Assembly: GCA_024734555.1 (NCBI GenBank)
Contig: JANPWX010000451.1
Coordinates: forward strand, 1,448,728-1,512,727
Direction of reading: 5' to 3'
DNA: 64,000 nucleotides
Source of the DNA: Trochalopteron elliotii
Lineage: Eukaryota > Chordata > Aves > Passeriformes > Leiothrichidae
Positions 37,016 through 48,878 of this stretch are shown here, piece after piece; positions within the stretch are counted from its first letter, which is position 1; the number at the start of each line of letters is the position of its first letter. Made by a program: the position numbers and the translations under genes. The notes under the pieces are model-generated. The model was given only the letters and a program-made list of their open reading frames with translations. It was not told the origin of the DNA and made no database searches.

Positions 37016-40000
37016 CAGGAAAAAAACTCAAAGATTTGTGGCAGATTTTGAAATGTTTTCCACACAGCCAGCTGGGTTCAGCTGAGCAGAAAATATCTGT
37101 TTTATTTCTGGATAATGTTAGGAAGATCAAAAATCTTGTATTGAGAAACTCTTATGAAATAATGCTGCATTTCTTCAGCCCTCTCCTTTATAGGCCAAAA
37201 ATTTACCAGCTGAAATCCACACCATTCTTATGGATACTTTTGGGGAGAGAAAAAGTGACCAATGACTCCCACAGGAGATGTTTCCATATATTGCTGTGAG
37301 AAATAGCATTAAAATGCAGATTTCCTGTTATTGCATTGGCCATTTGGCCTCTGCTGCCCAGCTAGACAAATACAGGCATTATTTAGAAACATCTTCTTCC
37401 TCCTTTTTGGTCACCTACTTCCCTCTGATTCCTTTCCTGGTTTTGCAGCCTGCCTCCACACTTCTTGATTCTGGGTTCTTCCAGCAAGATGCCTTTTCAC
37501 TTCCAGTTTCTGGCCTGAACTGCTGAAACAGCAGGAGAGAGCCTCAACATGCAGCACAGCTGATCTTCTGGAAGGATTACAAGGCCTCTCCCATCATTTT
37601 ACCAACATCTTGTCTTGGAGAAGAGGGGGAATATTTAAAGTAGAGCTTAAAACGTCTGTAAGTTGAAATCCAGCTACATCCAGCCAGATGTTTTATTCAC
37701 ATGGACAATTTAATCCACAGGACCCACAAGGGCACCCAAAACTACCCCTGACCCTCAGGCTGAGGGGGTTGGACACCCCAACTTAAAAAGTCTTTGTGTG
37801 TGAAACTCCTTTGTCTTTTCATTTCTGTTTCTATTGCTCGTGTCCTAGTTTGAATTTTCCCCATTTCAGCACAGACATGTTGCAAAAAATAATCAACAGC
37901 CTCCAAATCCATCCCATGGGACTTGTCCCAAGGAAAATGCTGCAAATGAGTGTGGAGACAAGACGTGGCCCGGAGGGAGCCGTGGTTTGCTGCTTGTGCA
38001 TATCTGCAGAAGTTGGCTGTGAGGAGCAGTTTAGAAACCTCTGGGGTGAGAATGAGGTGGGGCAGCTGAAAGTGTTGTGGTTCCCACATTTATTCTGCTC
38101 TCACATTTACAAGAATACGTGGAATTGAGTGTGTAGCTGAACACACAGAAAGAAAAACTGAAGGAAAAGCCGAGCTCCCTTCTGGTAAAACCCGTTCTAG
38201 CTTTTAGGAACAGCTCCTAAGCCACTGTTTACAAACAACAGCAACATCAATCTACAGCACAAATTACTCATAGTGAGAAAAAACAAACAAAAAAAAGCAA
38301 GCAAAATCCCCAGGTTGCCACTGACACTAACAATAGGTAAATTCAGACTGAAAGTCCCATCAGGGCAAACAGCTCCCCTCTGTTCCTGAGTCATGAGGGA
38401 CTCTGCACTAAAGGGGGGAAACACAGTTTGTCTCCAAAATGTTTTTCTTTGAAAATATGGTTTCATTTGAACTAAACATTTCTTCAGGAACTTGTCAGAA
38501 ACAATTTAATTTCATTGAGAGCTCTCGAGGCAAAGAGATCCACTGATAATGTCAATCACTTCATGTCAATATTTGCAGAACGTGCCCTGCATATTTTTAT
38601 TTCAAGTGATTGTTCCTATTTACATATTCTTCAGTTCCTTCAAGAAATGTTTACAATTAAGGTTGGAAAAATAAGGATGAGATTCGTTCATTTGATCTAA
38701 CAGAAATAATTCAGTTGACACATAATTCCTTTCTATTTTTAACGACTTCATGTGGAAATAGCAGAATTTATTGCAACCCTGATAACACAGACTCAAAACC
38801 TATGGAAAAATATTTGCTTCAACAGGAATATATATTACCAGGAAGTCTTGAAATTAATGGTTTGTTCTAAAAGCCATTTTATGTTAAGTATGTTTGCATT
38901 GAGAGTGTTGGCTGGATCATTACGGCTCTGCTGTAGGAATGAAAACAAGTTTCAAAATAACAGTTTTAATGAAATAATAATTAAAGGGGTTTTTTTTGGT
39001 TTTTTTTTTTCCAAGCTGTAGGAGAAAGCAGAGCTCCCAAACACCCTTTAAAGAGCGGGATGTTCCGAACTCTGCAGCCAAACGGAACGAAAGTCGTGGG
39101 GAACGTGGGGGAAAACTCCTCCATGTGCTGTTGATTTGCACAAGGCTTGGTTGGGCTCTGCTGAGAGCAGCCAGCTCGGCATTTAGGATTTGGCAAAGCC
39201 CATGGGGAGCAGGGTGTGCCCGGCCTGGGCAGGGCTGCAGCTGCATCAGGGAGATGCTGCACACCCACAGCAGGATCAGCCCGGGATGTGGGTCCTGCCT
39301 CTGCCACCCCTCCCCTAGCCTCAAATAAAATCCTATTTTTCAGGCTTTCAGAATGCTTGTTACTATAGTACGACAACAGAACGTACAGAAGCTCAGCATC
39401 TCCCAAAATATGACCTTTACACGATGTCATATTTCCATTTCCAATAGTAAAATGAGGGGATGGAAACATTTTCTTGTTCCTTGCCCTCTCCCATCAGGTT
39501 AGATTATTGTCTATCTCATGCTAGCTGTCAGGAATCCAATCTCCATCTATGTCTGCAACTCAATTATATTATTTTTGGTATTTATCTATTACACTTCTTT
39601 AGAAAAATATAACAGGGAAGAATTACATGTTTGGATCATCAGCACATTGGGATGATTCATAGCAAGGAAACAGTTGGGCCATTTCACGACCCTTTCTATA
39701 ATTTAGTAGCTAAAATTCATAGTCTGTAAAATATTTTCAATATCTTACATTTTTAAATACAAGTATTTCCTTTCAGAAAGATTTTTTTAAAGAGTGTTAC
39801 ATTAGTTGTCTGTTTCTTTGCACTCTAGGAAATCCAAACTTGGCATTTTGGTGCCATATTGCAAAAAGAAGGAAAGAAAAAGCCTAAAACCAAAAAGTGA
39901 AAGCACATCAGCCCATTTTGCCTTTAATTTGAGGTAGAAATGCAAGCTTTTAAAGCACAACTAGTAATCTTTTCACTTTTAATGAGTATAGATTCCACAG

Positions 40001-40361
40001 CCAAAGAATAAAATTAGAGAACAGTCTCATGTGCCCTTTTAAAAGTTTCACGTTTACAGTCTTTTTCTCTTTTTATTGTAGGAAACCAAGAATCTGTTTA
40101 TTATCTGTTTATTATAAAGCAAAAACACTTTCAAATGAAATGTCTTTGAATTAGAAAAGACTAAACCTCAAGTTAAACTGGGGGAGTTTGAGTGCACTGT
40201 TGAACTCCTGCCTTCTGTTAGCACAACACAGGAGTTTCTGAAATCTGAAGGGAAATTGCTATAGGAGTAACTGTATTGGTAGTAAATTACTCATTCCTTA
40301 GGAGATACAATATTCCTGAATATTGGACACCAGTATTCACACAATCACTGGAGCATGGTTC
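37016..40361. other. Unassigned non-coding sequence
   Basis: No gene, RNA or CR1 copy recognised. T-rich runs at 38990-39010 (8 and 11 Ts split by gg) precede a modestly GC-richer stretch at about 39040-39310. 39560-40120 is AT-rich. Confidence 0.45.
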
Positions 40362-40428
40362 AGAGAATCATTCAGAGCATGATTTGGTTGGAAGGGACCT
40401 TAAAGATCACCTCATTGCCCTTTTCCGG
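40362..40428 (-). mobile_element. CR1 LINE 3'-end fragment (short)
   Basis: The plus strand reads agagaatcattcagagcatg, then atttggttggaagggacc and ttaaagatcacctc. This is the antisense of the CR1 3' terminus, with its tail at the low-coordinate end. Only about 65 bp can be recognised, so it is an extremely 5'-truncated or eroded copy. Confidence 0.87.
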
Positions 40429-43400
40429 GAATATTTTATTTGCTTCAAGCCCTTGGGTTTGGTGTTTCAGAAGTGAAAGGTGTTTGTCCACAAGGAAATT
40501 ACTTGTGGTAGCTCAGTTCTTGAGGTTTTTGGATAAAGGCTTAATTAATTTTTCAGACAATCCCTTCAGTGGTCAGTTCAGAAAGGTCCCAACACCTTGC
40601 ACAAGGGTTACTGGAAAATGCTGAACATCATCTTAGTTCTGCCCATTTCCAGGGAAGTGTTGAGTCTCACTGGTATTGCAGTAAAAGTCTGTCTGCTTTT
40701 GAGCCCTTTCTGAAAGTGTCACATTAATCATACCACACTAAATACTTCAAACTGAGAAAAAAGTGTCTTTCTGGAGAACAGTGAGACTCTACAGAAAGGC
40801 ACAAATCTTTGCATTTGGAAGAATACTGTTAAGAACTCACACTCTTCCAAGGCATGTAACATTTTAGTGCCTGCTGGGTTTTGTTGTTTAAATCAGTGGA
40901 GTGGTCTTTATGGGTTAAGCTTCCTAGCTAAATTATGAGCTGTAATTAAGCTAAGAAATGCCAGCCAAAGCCCTCAGTTTGTGTTGAGGGATACCTGGGA
41001 TCTGCAGCAGAGGAAGAATACACTTTATGTGGGGCTGGCTCATGGAGTATTTTACGTTTAGCACAAAGAGCCTTCTGGCTAGTCTGTTGTCTAGATTCCT
41101 AATCTCCTTTAATTCCATTTCCTTTCCTCCTGTGGGCAGCTATAGCACCTTTTGCACCAGCTGAAGGGCTGTAAATCCTGCACTCACACTCAGCTGCTCC
41201 TTTCCCCCTGGAGGGAAGGCTCAGATCTGGGAGCAGGCGGGAAGGGCTGCAGTGACCTGGGCTGAAGAGTTAATCTGCTGAAAACTTGAGCACGGCCTCA
41301 GCTCAAGGCTCAAGGGCTCCACACTTGAGAGGGCTCCACACTCACTGTGGTGTCGAGCCAGGGCAGGACCAAGCCAACGAGAGCATTCTGGCATCAGCTC
41401 CTGGAGGTTACAAGAACCTTATGTATCATTTTATGTATTTTCTTTTCATGTGTCTATAATCAATTCCAGTGGCGAGGCCTGTGTTTTGGTTCGTACGGCC
41501 AAGCCAGGCAATGGACTTGGCTCCATTTTCAAACCTCTTGGCTTGCTAAATGTCAGAGAGCCTGAGCTGGGCTCCTCTTTGTACTCCCATCTCATACAAT
41601 TGGCCTGAGTTATGTGTGTTCCCTGAGAGCACAAGCACGGCCCAGAATACAAATCAAACCTCTTTGGGAGCCAAACACAGAGATCGGCGAAGCAAATATT
41701 TGTGTCTCCCCAAAGTACCTTTCCTGCCTCCTGGCACAGCCAGACGAGGCCCTGGCTGCACAGCTCTCCTCAGTCCCATATGCCAAGAACTGAAAATGAA
41801 ATAGAGTAATAATACAAAGAGTGTAAATGCATCAACAGTCTCTGATCAAGTTCCCCAGTGACTTACTGGATTCTTGCACCTAAGGGAAAACTTAAATTCT
41901 CTGGAAGAGGGAAGCACTGGAGGTTTTGGGGTTGCTTTTTTTAGTGATGGTATCTTCAGAGTGTCAGTTTTCTGAAGTGCTGGAGAATAAGGACTGCTGC
42001 ACACAAAAGGGATCAGTCCACCATAAGGTATTTAAATCTCCAGTACTACCTAGGAAACACTGAGACAGCACACAAAAGAATATGTAGGGGATTAATATTA
42101 AATATATTATCTTTAGAATACTCTTACAGGCTTTGACTGAAGAGATTGACAGATTCAATTTTGCAAAGGTTTTATTGGAGTGTGGTCAGAAATGCTGTTC
42201 CAGTTGCAGCTGAACTGAGTCAAGAAACTCTCAATCTCAAGATGAGCTAGCTTAAAAAAAAAAAGGAAAAAAAAAAAAAAAGCTCAAACAAATAACCTAC
42301 TAAAAAGTACTTAAGCTAAGCTGGATCCCTCTGACAGAGCCAGATTTGGGAGTGTCCGCAGATGTGGTTATGAGGCTCATGGAAAAGGGTGGTAACCCCT
42401 AATGGGGGGCAGTGGATACACAGCTGTGGGCAGGCTGGAGGTGAAAATGTCTTAACCTGGCTCAGCCTCTGCTGGAACAGCCCGGGCTGTGCCCTTATTT
42501 ACACAACACTGGGATTTCTTAAGAGAGGAATTCTTAGATGGAAGAGCGAGCTGCTGTCCAAGTTCGCAGTGGGATGTGCTGCATCCCAAAATCTATGCAT
42601 AAATATACATCCCCCAAACGTGTGTCTGAAGTGAACATTCAGTCCTTCAGAGCATCAGCACATAATACTGGCTCCAGTCCCTCCCATAGCCATGGTGGTT
42701 GGAGCACAGGATGTTCCAAACAGCACATTTTGCTGCAGGAGTCTCAGCTGTAGATCTCGGGCAGAGAGAGGCTTCTATTAAATGCATCTGTACTTGTGTG
42801 TCTTTGGTCTGTATCAGATTCTCCTTAGGTTACTTAAACTGCTTCCAGATTAAGCTCTCCTATGCCCCCACTGCTCCATGATATTCTTAACCCTCTCCTG
42901 CCCTGCCACCCATCCATCAGGACGAGCCATTTGCCTGAAGCGAGCACCGAGCCCAGCCTTTGCCTCGGGGGAAGAGATGAATTGGTTAAGTGTGAAGCAC
43001 CCGGGCTGCAGATGAGGCTCCACCAGCCTCTCCAGCCACGGGAGGGACGGAGGGCTGTGCTCTGCTGAAAGGTCACGGTGAGCTCACGCCACAGGACGGC
43101 TTTTGGGCAGGACCCTCACTGGGTGGAGGGAGCTGCCTGAGTGTTCCAGGGCTGGCCTGGTGGGAGGGAAAAGCCAGACCACACCAAAGGGAAGAGGGGC
43201 GTGGGGGGAAATTGGATGCGAGGGCTCCAAGCGTTGGGTTGGTTTAGATTTGATACAAAGAGATAGAAAGATGTGGTTTACCACATTTAATACCTTTGTT
43301 TCAGTTTTTGCCCCGGGAGCAGCTAAGAAGCTGTGACGGGGTAATGACGACACCAACTGTGCTTTATCCTGAGATTTTTCCAGGGGATCTTTGTCCCATA

Positions 43401-44780
43401 CGCTCTCAATCTCTGCTGCACTGCAGGATCACAGTGTCTGTGGTTGTGTGGATCACAGAGACCCTGTAGCAATTAGCCCTAGCCCAGTCCTGAGAGTACC
43501 AAACAGGCGGGGGACTGGCTGCCAGGCCCTGGGTTTGCCACGTGGAGCTCCATGCTTGGCTGGATTCTGCTGTGTCCAGGAGAAGGTGAGGAAGGGAAAA
43601 TCCAGTGTCACACTGCCCAGCTGTCCTCCAGGAATCTCCCTTTGGCTGCTGAGCTGCATTCAGTACCCATCAGGAAGGAAGCTGGGCAGCACTGGAACAG
43701 TACCTTCAGGTGCAGCCATTGGCACTGTGTCCAGAGCCCAGCAGATCTCTAAAATTCACATTTGGCATCTGTGCAGTCTTGTAAACCTACATCCCCTCCA
43801 TGGCTGAATGGTCCTCTGGTATCACCCTCCTTTTAGGAAAAGGCAGTCTGTCTGTGAGACAAAAATTTGGGAGTCTCCGAGTTTATTTTTTATTGGTATG
43901 AACTTCCATGGCATCAATTACTTTTTCAGAGGGAATGCTTAACACTGCTGGGATGGGTCTCAGGAGAAGGGTGAAAATCAGACTTCAAATTTTATATTTA
44001 CATAAAATGTTGAAGATGAAGGTTGTGGATTTAGGGTTGATCTGGTATTCAGAAGATGAAGAACGTGGATGCCCTGTGGAAAACCTCACTCTTCCCACCT
44101 GGAAATCCTGCCCTTATATAGCCCCAGCAGCCTGCACCTCATCCAGCACAAAGTGCAGGTGCCAGACCTGCCTTTCCTGGCTGGTATTTTTTAATAAATA
44201 ATCCCAGATAGTTTTGGTGATTCTTAGAACAACTTGTGTCATTCAAACCTGCTGCACTACAGGACTTCCCTGGCACTGCTGGGCAGGACCAGGAACCAGA
44301 GCCTGCAGGGCCAGAGAGTGAATCACCCTGTTCTGGGGCTGTGGAACCTGCTGGACCCTGCTGAGAGAGGAGGATTCCCTGGTATATCCAATTTTATAGG
44401 ATCAGATAGTCATCAGAGTGGCTTGAGAAGGGCACAGTGACAAATCCTCAGAGTGTTGGGAAAAGCAAACTATCAGGATAAAGCAGAGGCAGTTTCTTTG
44501 CTCTGCAGGGTGTCAAATGTATGTAGTTCTTGGCAGAAGTTTTCCCAGTGACCTTAGCCTAGTGATATAAATTTTAATTGCAACTTTAAATGACGCTGGG
44601 ACCAGATGGGTGAAGACTAAAGGAACACTGTTAGCTCTGCCCACCCCCTCTCTGTCAGACCTTTGCTTGGAGAGTATGGAGAAAGGCTTTGGGAGAGGCC
44701 TTAGGTCAGAATCACTTGTTTTAGGGGTAGCAGCAGAGCAGGAATACATGTTTTCCCCATCACTCTGTTTGTATGTGGTT
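40429..44780. other. Unassigned non-coding sequence
   Basis: No gene or structural RNA recognised. A moderately GC-rich stretch with scattered CpGs spans about 42900-43330; it is not dense enough to call an island. The word gggctccacact occurs twice close together near 41310-41345. Confidence 0.45.
42254..42281. repeat. Split poly(A) tract
   Basis: Eleven As, then gg, then fifteen As. No retroposed gene is recognised beside it. Confidence 0.93.
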
Positions 44781-45023
44781 GAGAAAATGGCCTCAAGTTG
44801 CATCAGGGGAGGTTTAGATTGGATATTAGGAAAAGTTTCTTCACTGAAAGTGTGGTCAGGCATTGGAACAGGCTGCCCGGGGCGGTGGTGGAATCAGCAT
44901 CCCTGGAAATGTTCAAAAAACATGGGGATGTGGCACTTGAGGACATGGTTTAGTGGTGCTGGGTTAATGGTTGGTCTTGATGATCTTAGAGGGCTTTCCC
45001 AACCTCAGTGACTCCATCATCCT
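44781..45023 (+). mobile_element. CR1 LINE 3'-end fragment, sense (about 240 bp)
   Basis: Sense CR1 sequence: gagaaaatggcctcaagttg, then aggggaggtttagattggat, attaggaaaagtttcttcac, cattggaacaggctgcccgg, ggtggtggaatcagcatccc and a terminal tgactccatcatcc tail. It is the second longest CR1 piece here and keeps the end of the coding region plus the 3' UTR of the 'acatggtttagtggtg' subtype. The frames that cross it are remnants or chance frames. Confidence 0.95.
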
Positions 45024-46040
45024 GTGGCCAGCTCCAGTGCTGGGGCTGAGGGACGTGTTTGCTGCTGCCCCAAAGGACAAACTGGGCTGTTCTGCCATCC
45101 TGCAACACCATTTTCCAGAGACACAGGAGAAGCCCTTTCCATGCTGGTTAGCTGCTTTCTGGGAGCAGCTGCTTCCGAGGAAAATGAAAGATTAGGAGCT
45201 TTGGGAGAAGTTGTCGAGCTTCTAACGGGGTGGTGAGCAATTAATCCACAGCATGGCTCTCCCTTTGTTAGCATTTGTGAGGCAGGAGAGTTTCCTATCC
45301 AATGGCACGTTTTGAAGGAATGGGTAGTTTTTATTTCATACCTAAAATTTAATGGTGGTTGCAGCTAATTTCACACAGCAAATCAGACAAAATACTTGAG
45401 CTACTTCCACCATCTGAGCTCGACAACAAATGAAAATAGCTTTTGGGAGGGTAACTTGAGAGGGTTAAATGTGTCTCACCGGTGCACTCAGTTTGACAGG
45501 CTGATGCACTTTGTCTAGATGATAGATATGAAAAACTAATATCTCAGTTTTCAGAGGGGGTTCTGAAACCTAAAATCAAAACCAGATGTGCAGCAAAAAA
45601 GAGCAGTATATATTACAAAGTGTTGTGAAATAGCCCAAGGGAGGCAAGTAAGCAAAAACAGCCCTGTTCCTTAGCAACCTGAAAAACAAAACAAGTAACA
45701 GCTTGGTTGGCATCTGACGGGGCAGGTTTTGGTCTTTGCAGTGGAAAAGAAGACGGGAGAAAATGTGGAATAATTCTGGAATTTTTAGTGACCCGGAAAC
45801 ACCTCTGTTTTCACCAGAGTGGATACCTGATTTCTCTCCTTCCCTGGACCTCCTGCCTGTAAATGCACAGCAGCTGAAAACATGGGTGTGCTCTTCTTGT
45901 CTTCCCTGTCCTGCTGTGGATCATGGATTTCCCTTTCCTCCCTGCTTTCCCTCTTTCTAAAGTGAATTACACCCATGGAAAGCGGGTGCAAAATGGAAGT
46001 AACAGCTACCAAATCAAAAGAACTTTGAAGGTTTTGCACA
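45024..46040. other. Unassigned non-coding sequence
   Basis: This is the spacer between two CR1 copies of opposite orientation. No gene, RNA or further transposon is recognised. Confidence 0.45.
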
Positions 46041-46073
46041 ACTCATGTCAAACTCATGTCAAACTCATGTCAA
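46041..46073. repeat. Triplicated 11-mer abutting a CR1 tail
   Basis: Three perfect consecutive copies of actcatgtcaa, followed at once by gtcatggaatctctgaatgg, the 3' end of a minus-strand CR1. CR1 elements end in short tandem repeats, so this array may have grown from that tail by slippage. Confidence 0.93.
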
Positions 46074-46180
46074 GTCATGGAATCTCTGAATGGTTTGGTT
46101 TGGAAGGATCCTTAAAGCTCATCCAGTTCCAACCCCATGCCATGGGCAGGGACACCTTCCACTAGACCAGGTTGCCCAAA
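46074..46180 (-). mobile_element. CR1 LINE 3'-end fragment
   Basis: The plus strand reads gtcatggaatctctgaatgg, then tttggtttggaaggatcctt, ccaaccccatgccatgggca and ccttccactagaccaggttg. This is the antisense of the standard avian CR1 3' UTR. The tail is at the low-coordinate end beside the 11-bp tandem repeat. It is 5'-truncated to about 105 bp. Confidence 0.94.
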
Positions 46181-47292
46181 TGTGGAGGAATAGTGGGATT
46201 TGTGTGTAGAATTGGAAGGAATTGTTCAGTAAGTAAAAAGTTAAATACATAATTAACAATTTCTAAAAGAGTATTTAAATCAGTTTCTGGAAATGGTGCT
46301 CCTTTTTTTGCTTTGAATTCATTCCGTTTCTTAATTAAACTAGCGCATTCTCTCAGCCCCACAAATGAAAAATTCAGAACTCAGATCCCAAAATGTTCCT
46401 AGCTACAGTTTGAAATTCATGTCCTGAAAGTGAGAGAAGCCTTTGCTCACTTGCATGGGTGTGATGATGATCACTGGAAAGCCCTACTGCCACAGCTGCC
46501 TCCATCCAGAGTGGCAAAGTCATCCCTCTGAGCAGCAGCTGGGCTGTCACATGTGTGATGGCATTGGGCTTCCACCTTGAACCTGTCCATGTGGGGAACG
46601 AGCTTATTCTGCATTACAACGTCCATCACAGCCATCTGCCAAGGCAGATCTACTGGCACTGCAGTCTGGGCCAATTCTTTCTGAGAAAATCCTTTCTAGT
46701 GTAGGAAGTCACGGGGTGTTCCTGTAATCAGCCCGACTCCGGGACCCACGGCTGGAAGCGAAACCGCAGCGTGCCCTGAGGCTTGTAATCAAACGGTGAG
46801 AGGTTGCCTTTGTGATGGAGAGGGAAGGTGGGTGGATTCCACTTGGCTCAGTTATTTTTAGAGAGGTGAAGGCTGCCAGGCAGCCAGGTTTCATTTTTTA
46901 AGGGTTTTGCTTGTTTTGTTTTGTTTTGTTGGGGTTTTTAAAATTATTTTTAATTTGAACAGAATAAATTTCTTCTTGAAAATGGTGCTTTGGCATCAAA
47001 CTCAGAACTTTGGGGGAAGCTGATCTTGATGAAGTTTTCAATGGAAACACTGATACTACTTGAGATTGAAAAAGCAACTTTCATTTTGACTCCATGTTTC
47101 AGAATTCAACCCTCTTCAGCTTCTAAAAATTACTACAATATTAAAGATTAATTATAGATATGAATGGTTTGACATTATCAGACAGAACTTCTTAATGAAC
47201 TAATTTTGATCCTTTCACTAAAAATAACTCAGAGTTTCCATCCTGCGAAATATTTGATTATTTTGCTTTTTCTCTCTGGTTACAAGAAAAGT
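46181..47292. other. Unassigned sequence with a TTTTG microsatellite
   Basis: No gene recognised. A short (ttttg)n run lies at 46911-46930. A small CpG cluster (about seven CpGs in 75 bp) lies at 46730-46800. Confidence 0.45.
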
Positions 47293-47563
47293 CTACAAGA
47301 AAGAAGGAGACAGTGTATTTACAAGGGCTCATAGTGGCAGGGCAAGGGGAAATGGCTTCCCACGGACAGAGAGTAGGGTTGGATGGGATCTTGGGAAAAA
47401 ATTCTTCCCTGTGAGGATGGGGAGGTCCTGGCACAGGGTGCCCAGAGAAGCTGTGGCTGCCCCTGGATCCCTGGAAGTGTCCAAGGCCAGGTTGGACAGG
47501 AAGTGCAACTTCCAAGTGGAAGGTGTCCCCTGATGATTTTGGGGATTTTCTGATTCTGTGTTT
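47293..47563 (+). mobile_element. CR1 LINE 3'-end fragment, sense, with internal deletion
   Basis: Sense CR1 sequence: ctacaagaaagaaggagaca, then caaggggaaatggcttccca, agagagtagggttggatggg, aaattcttccctgtgaggat, ggtgcccagagaagctgtgg and ggaagtgtccaaggccaggt. Near the 3' end the usual 'ctgcccatggcagggggttggaact' segment is missing: gtggaaggtgtccc runs directly into ctgatgattttgggg, which suggests a deletion of a few tens of bases. At about 270 bp it is the longest CR1 remnant in the window. Confidence 0.94.
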
Positions 47564-48716
47564 GCCAGTCTATTCTTTTTGCTGATTGCATCCAAAGGAG
47601 AGCAGTAAAAGCTGTAAGTGCAGCCCAGGTCAAACGTGGCCACTCGGTGCAGCTGCTGTTGCTGTACATTGCTTTTTCTAACTGTGGAGAGAAATGAGGG
47701 CATGTGAACCATTACCAGTGCCTGAGATCCACAGTGTTTAATAACTTACACCCGTTCTTTTCAAATTGGAAAGGCTTTTGCATTGACTTGCATTGGCCAA
47801 TGAAGTCCATTAGTGTCTGAATAAGCAGTAATTAGTGGTAGGAGTTGCAGTCATTAGTGTGTCTTACCCCTCTCTGTAAATCACAATTGGCAGCTGTGGG
47901 ATTCTTCAGCAGCACGTGGGGCAGGAAGGACAGGGCTCCATGGGAATGTTTGGGAAGTGGCTGTTCCTGGGGGTCTTTTTGCAATGTTGGAATAGGGGAA
48001 CCCATCTGTGGTGAGCAGCTCATTACAGACAATGTGCTTTGAGAAACTAGGAAACTTCAGGAGGGGGAACACTTCGGGGGGAGATGGCAAATCTGGAAGT
48101 TATGGGATATCTATGGCTCTTCTTTGGTGTCCAAGATGCACTGAATTCACTGCAACCCTGCCTGTGTAAAATCAACAATTTTCTTTCAAGGCAGCTTTGT
48201 CTAAACAAAGCATTAACATGCACATTTTATACAATAGGACCCTGTAATATTTTTAACTGAGTCATCAAAAATCAGGCAAGAAGATGCTCAAGGCTGTTGT
48301 GCATTGGTTGTGCTCTTGCCACTCCTGTCTGAGTGTTGAGGATTTTTCAGAGTGGAAGGCTTAGGCTAAATATCTGATGATTGGTTTTCTTATTCTGCAT
48401 TTGAAAACAAAATATTTCTGTCCTTAAAAACCCTGTTTAAGGGATGGCAACTCCAGGCACAGTGTTATGCCAGTAACTGCCTTCACTTCACACTGGTGAA
48501 CTTCAGCATCTTTGGTGATACAGTGCTATCACTGATTCTTCCAAGAAAGATGAGGCAAGAGATAGCCAGCCCTCGTGACTCACTGTACCACTGTTTATCA
48601 GATTAAACACCCCAAAGCCGGGTTTGGGACTTCTCATACCTGGCCCATCTGTGAGAATGCACAGAGATGGACAGATGAGAAACTTGCAGTCACTTTGCAG
48701 CTGTGTTTTGTCACAG

Positions 48717-48878
48717 GATGAAAGTGTGCGAGATACAGATCAGATACAGCTGCTGAAAAACAAACTGAAACAAAGAGCCTCACAAAGAGAAGGGCTGCAG
48801 CCAGAGTTCATAAAAGGGCTCTATATGCTTTCCCTTGTAATAAGCCTTTATTCTCCCTGGCTGGCCCTTTTAGTAATG
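48717..48878 (+). other. Weak candidate for an internal coding exon
   Basis: The segment is preceded by a tgttttgtcacag acceptor-like sequence and followed by a strong donor-like gtaagag. It is 162 bp, so it keeps reading phase at both ends, and it is open for 54 codons. The predicted peptide starts DESVRDTDQIQLLKNKLKQR, a charged heptad-like stretch that could form a coiled coil, and ends in a hydrophobic run. An alternative donor (gtaata at 48837) would give a 120-bp, also phase-preserving, exon. I do not recognise the protein, and no partner exons were found nearby. Chance occurrence is quite possible. Confidence 0.15.

Noticed and set aside
38920..39469. Overlapping minus-strand frames of 134 and 162 codons with matching plus-strand frame
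   Set aside because: Several frames are open at once over a GC-richer stretch, which lowers stop density. No frame stands out and no domain is recognised.
47319..47712. Minus-strand frames of 116 and 127 codons
   Set aside because: They are antisense to the sense-strand CR1 copy at 47293-47563 and its flank.
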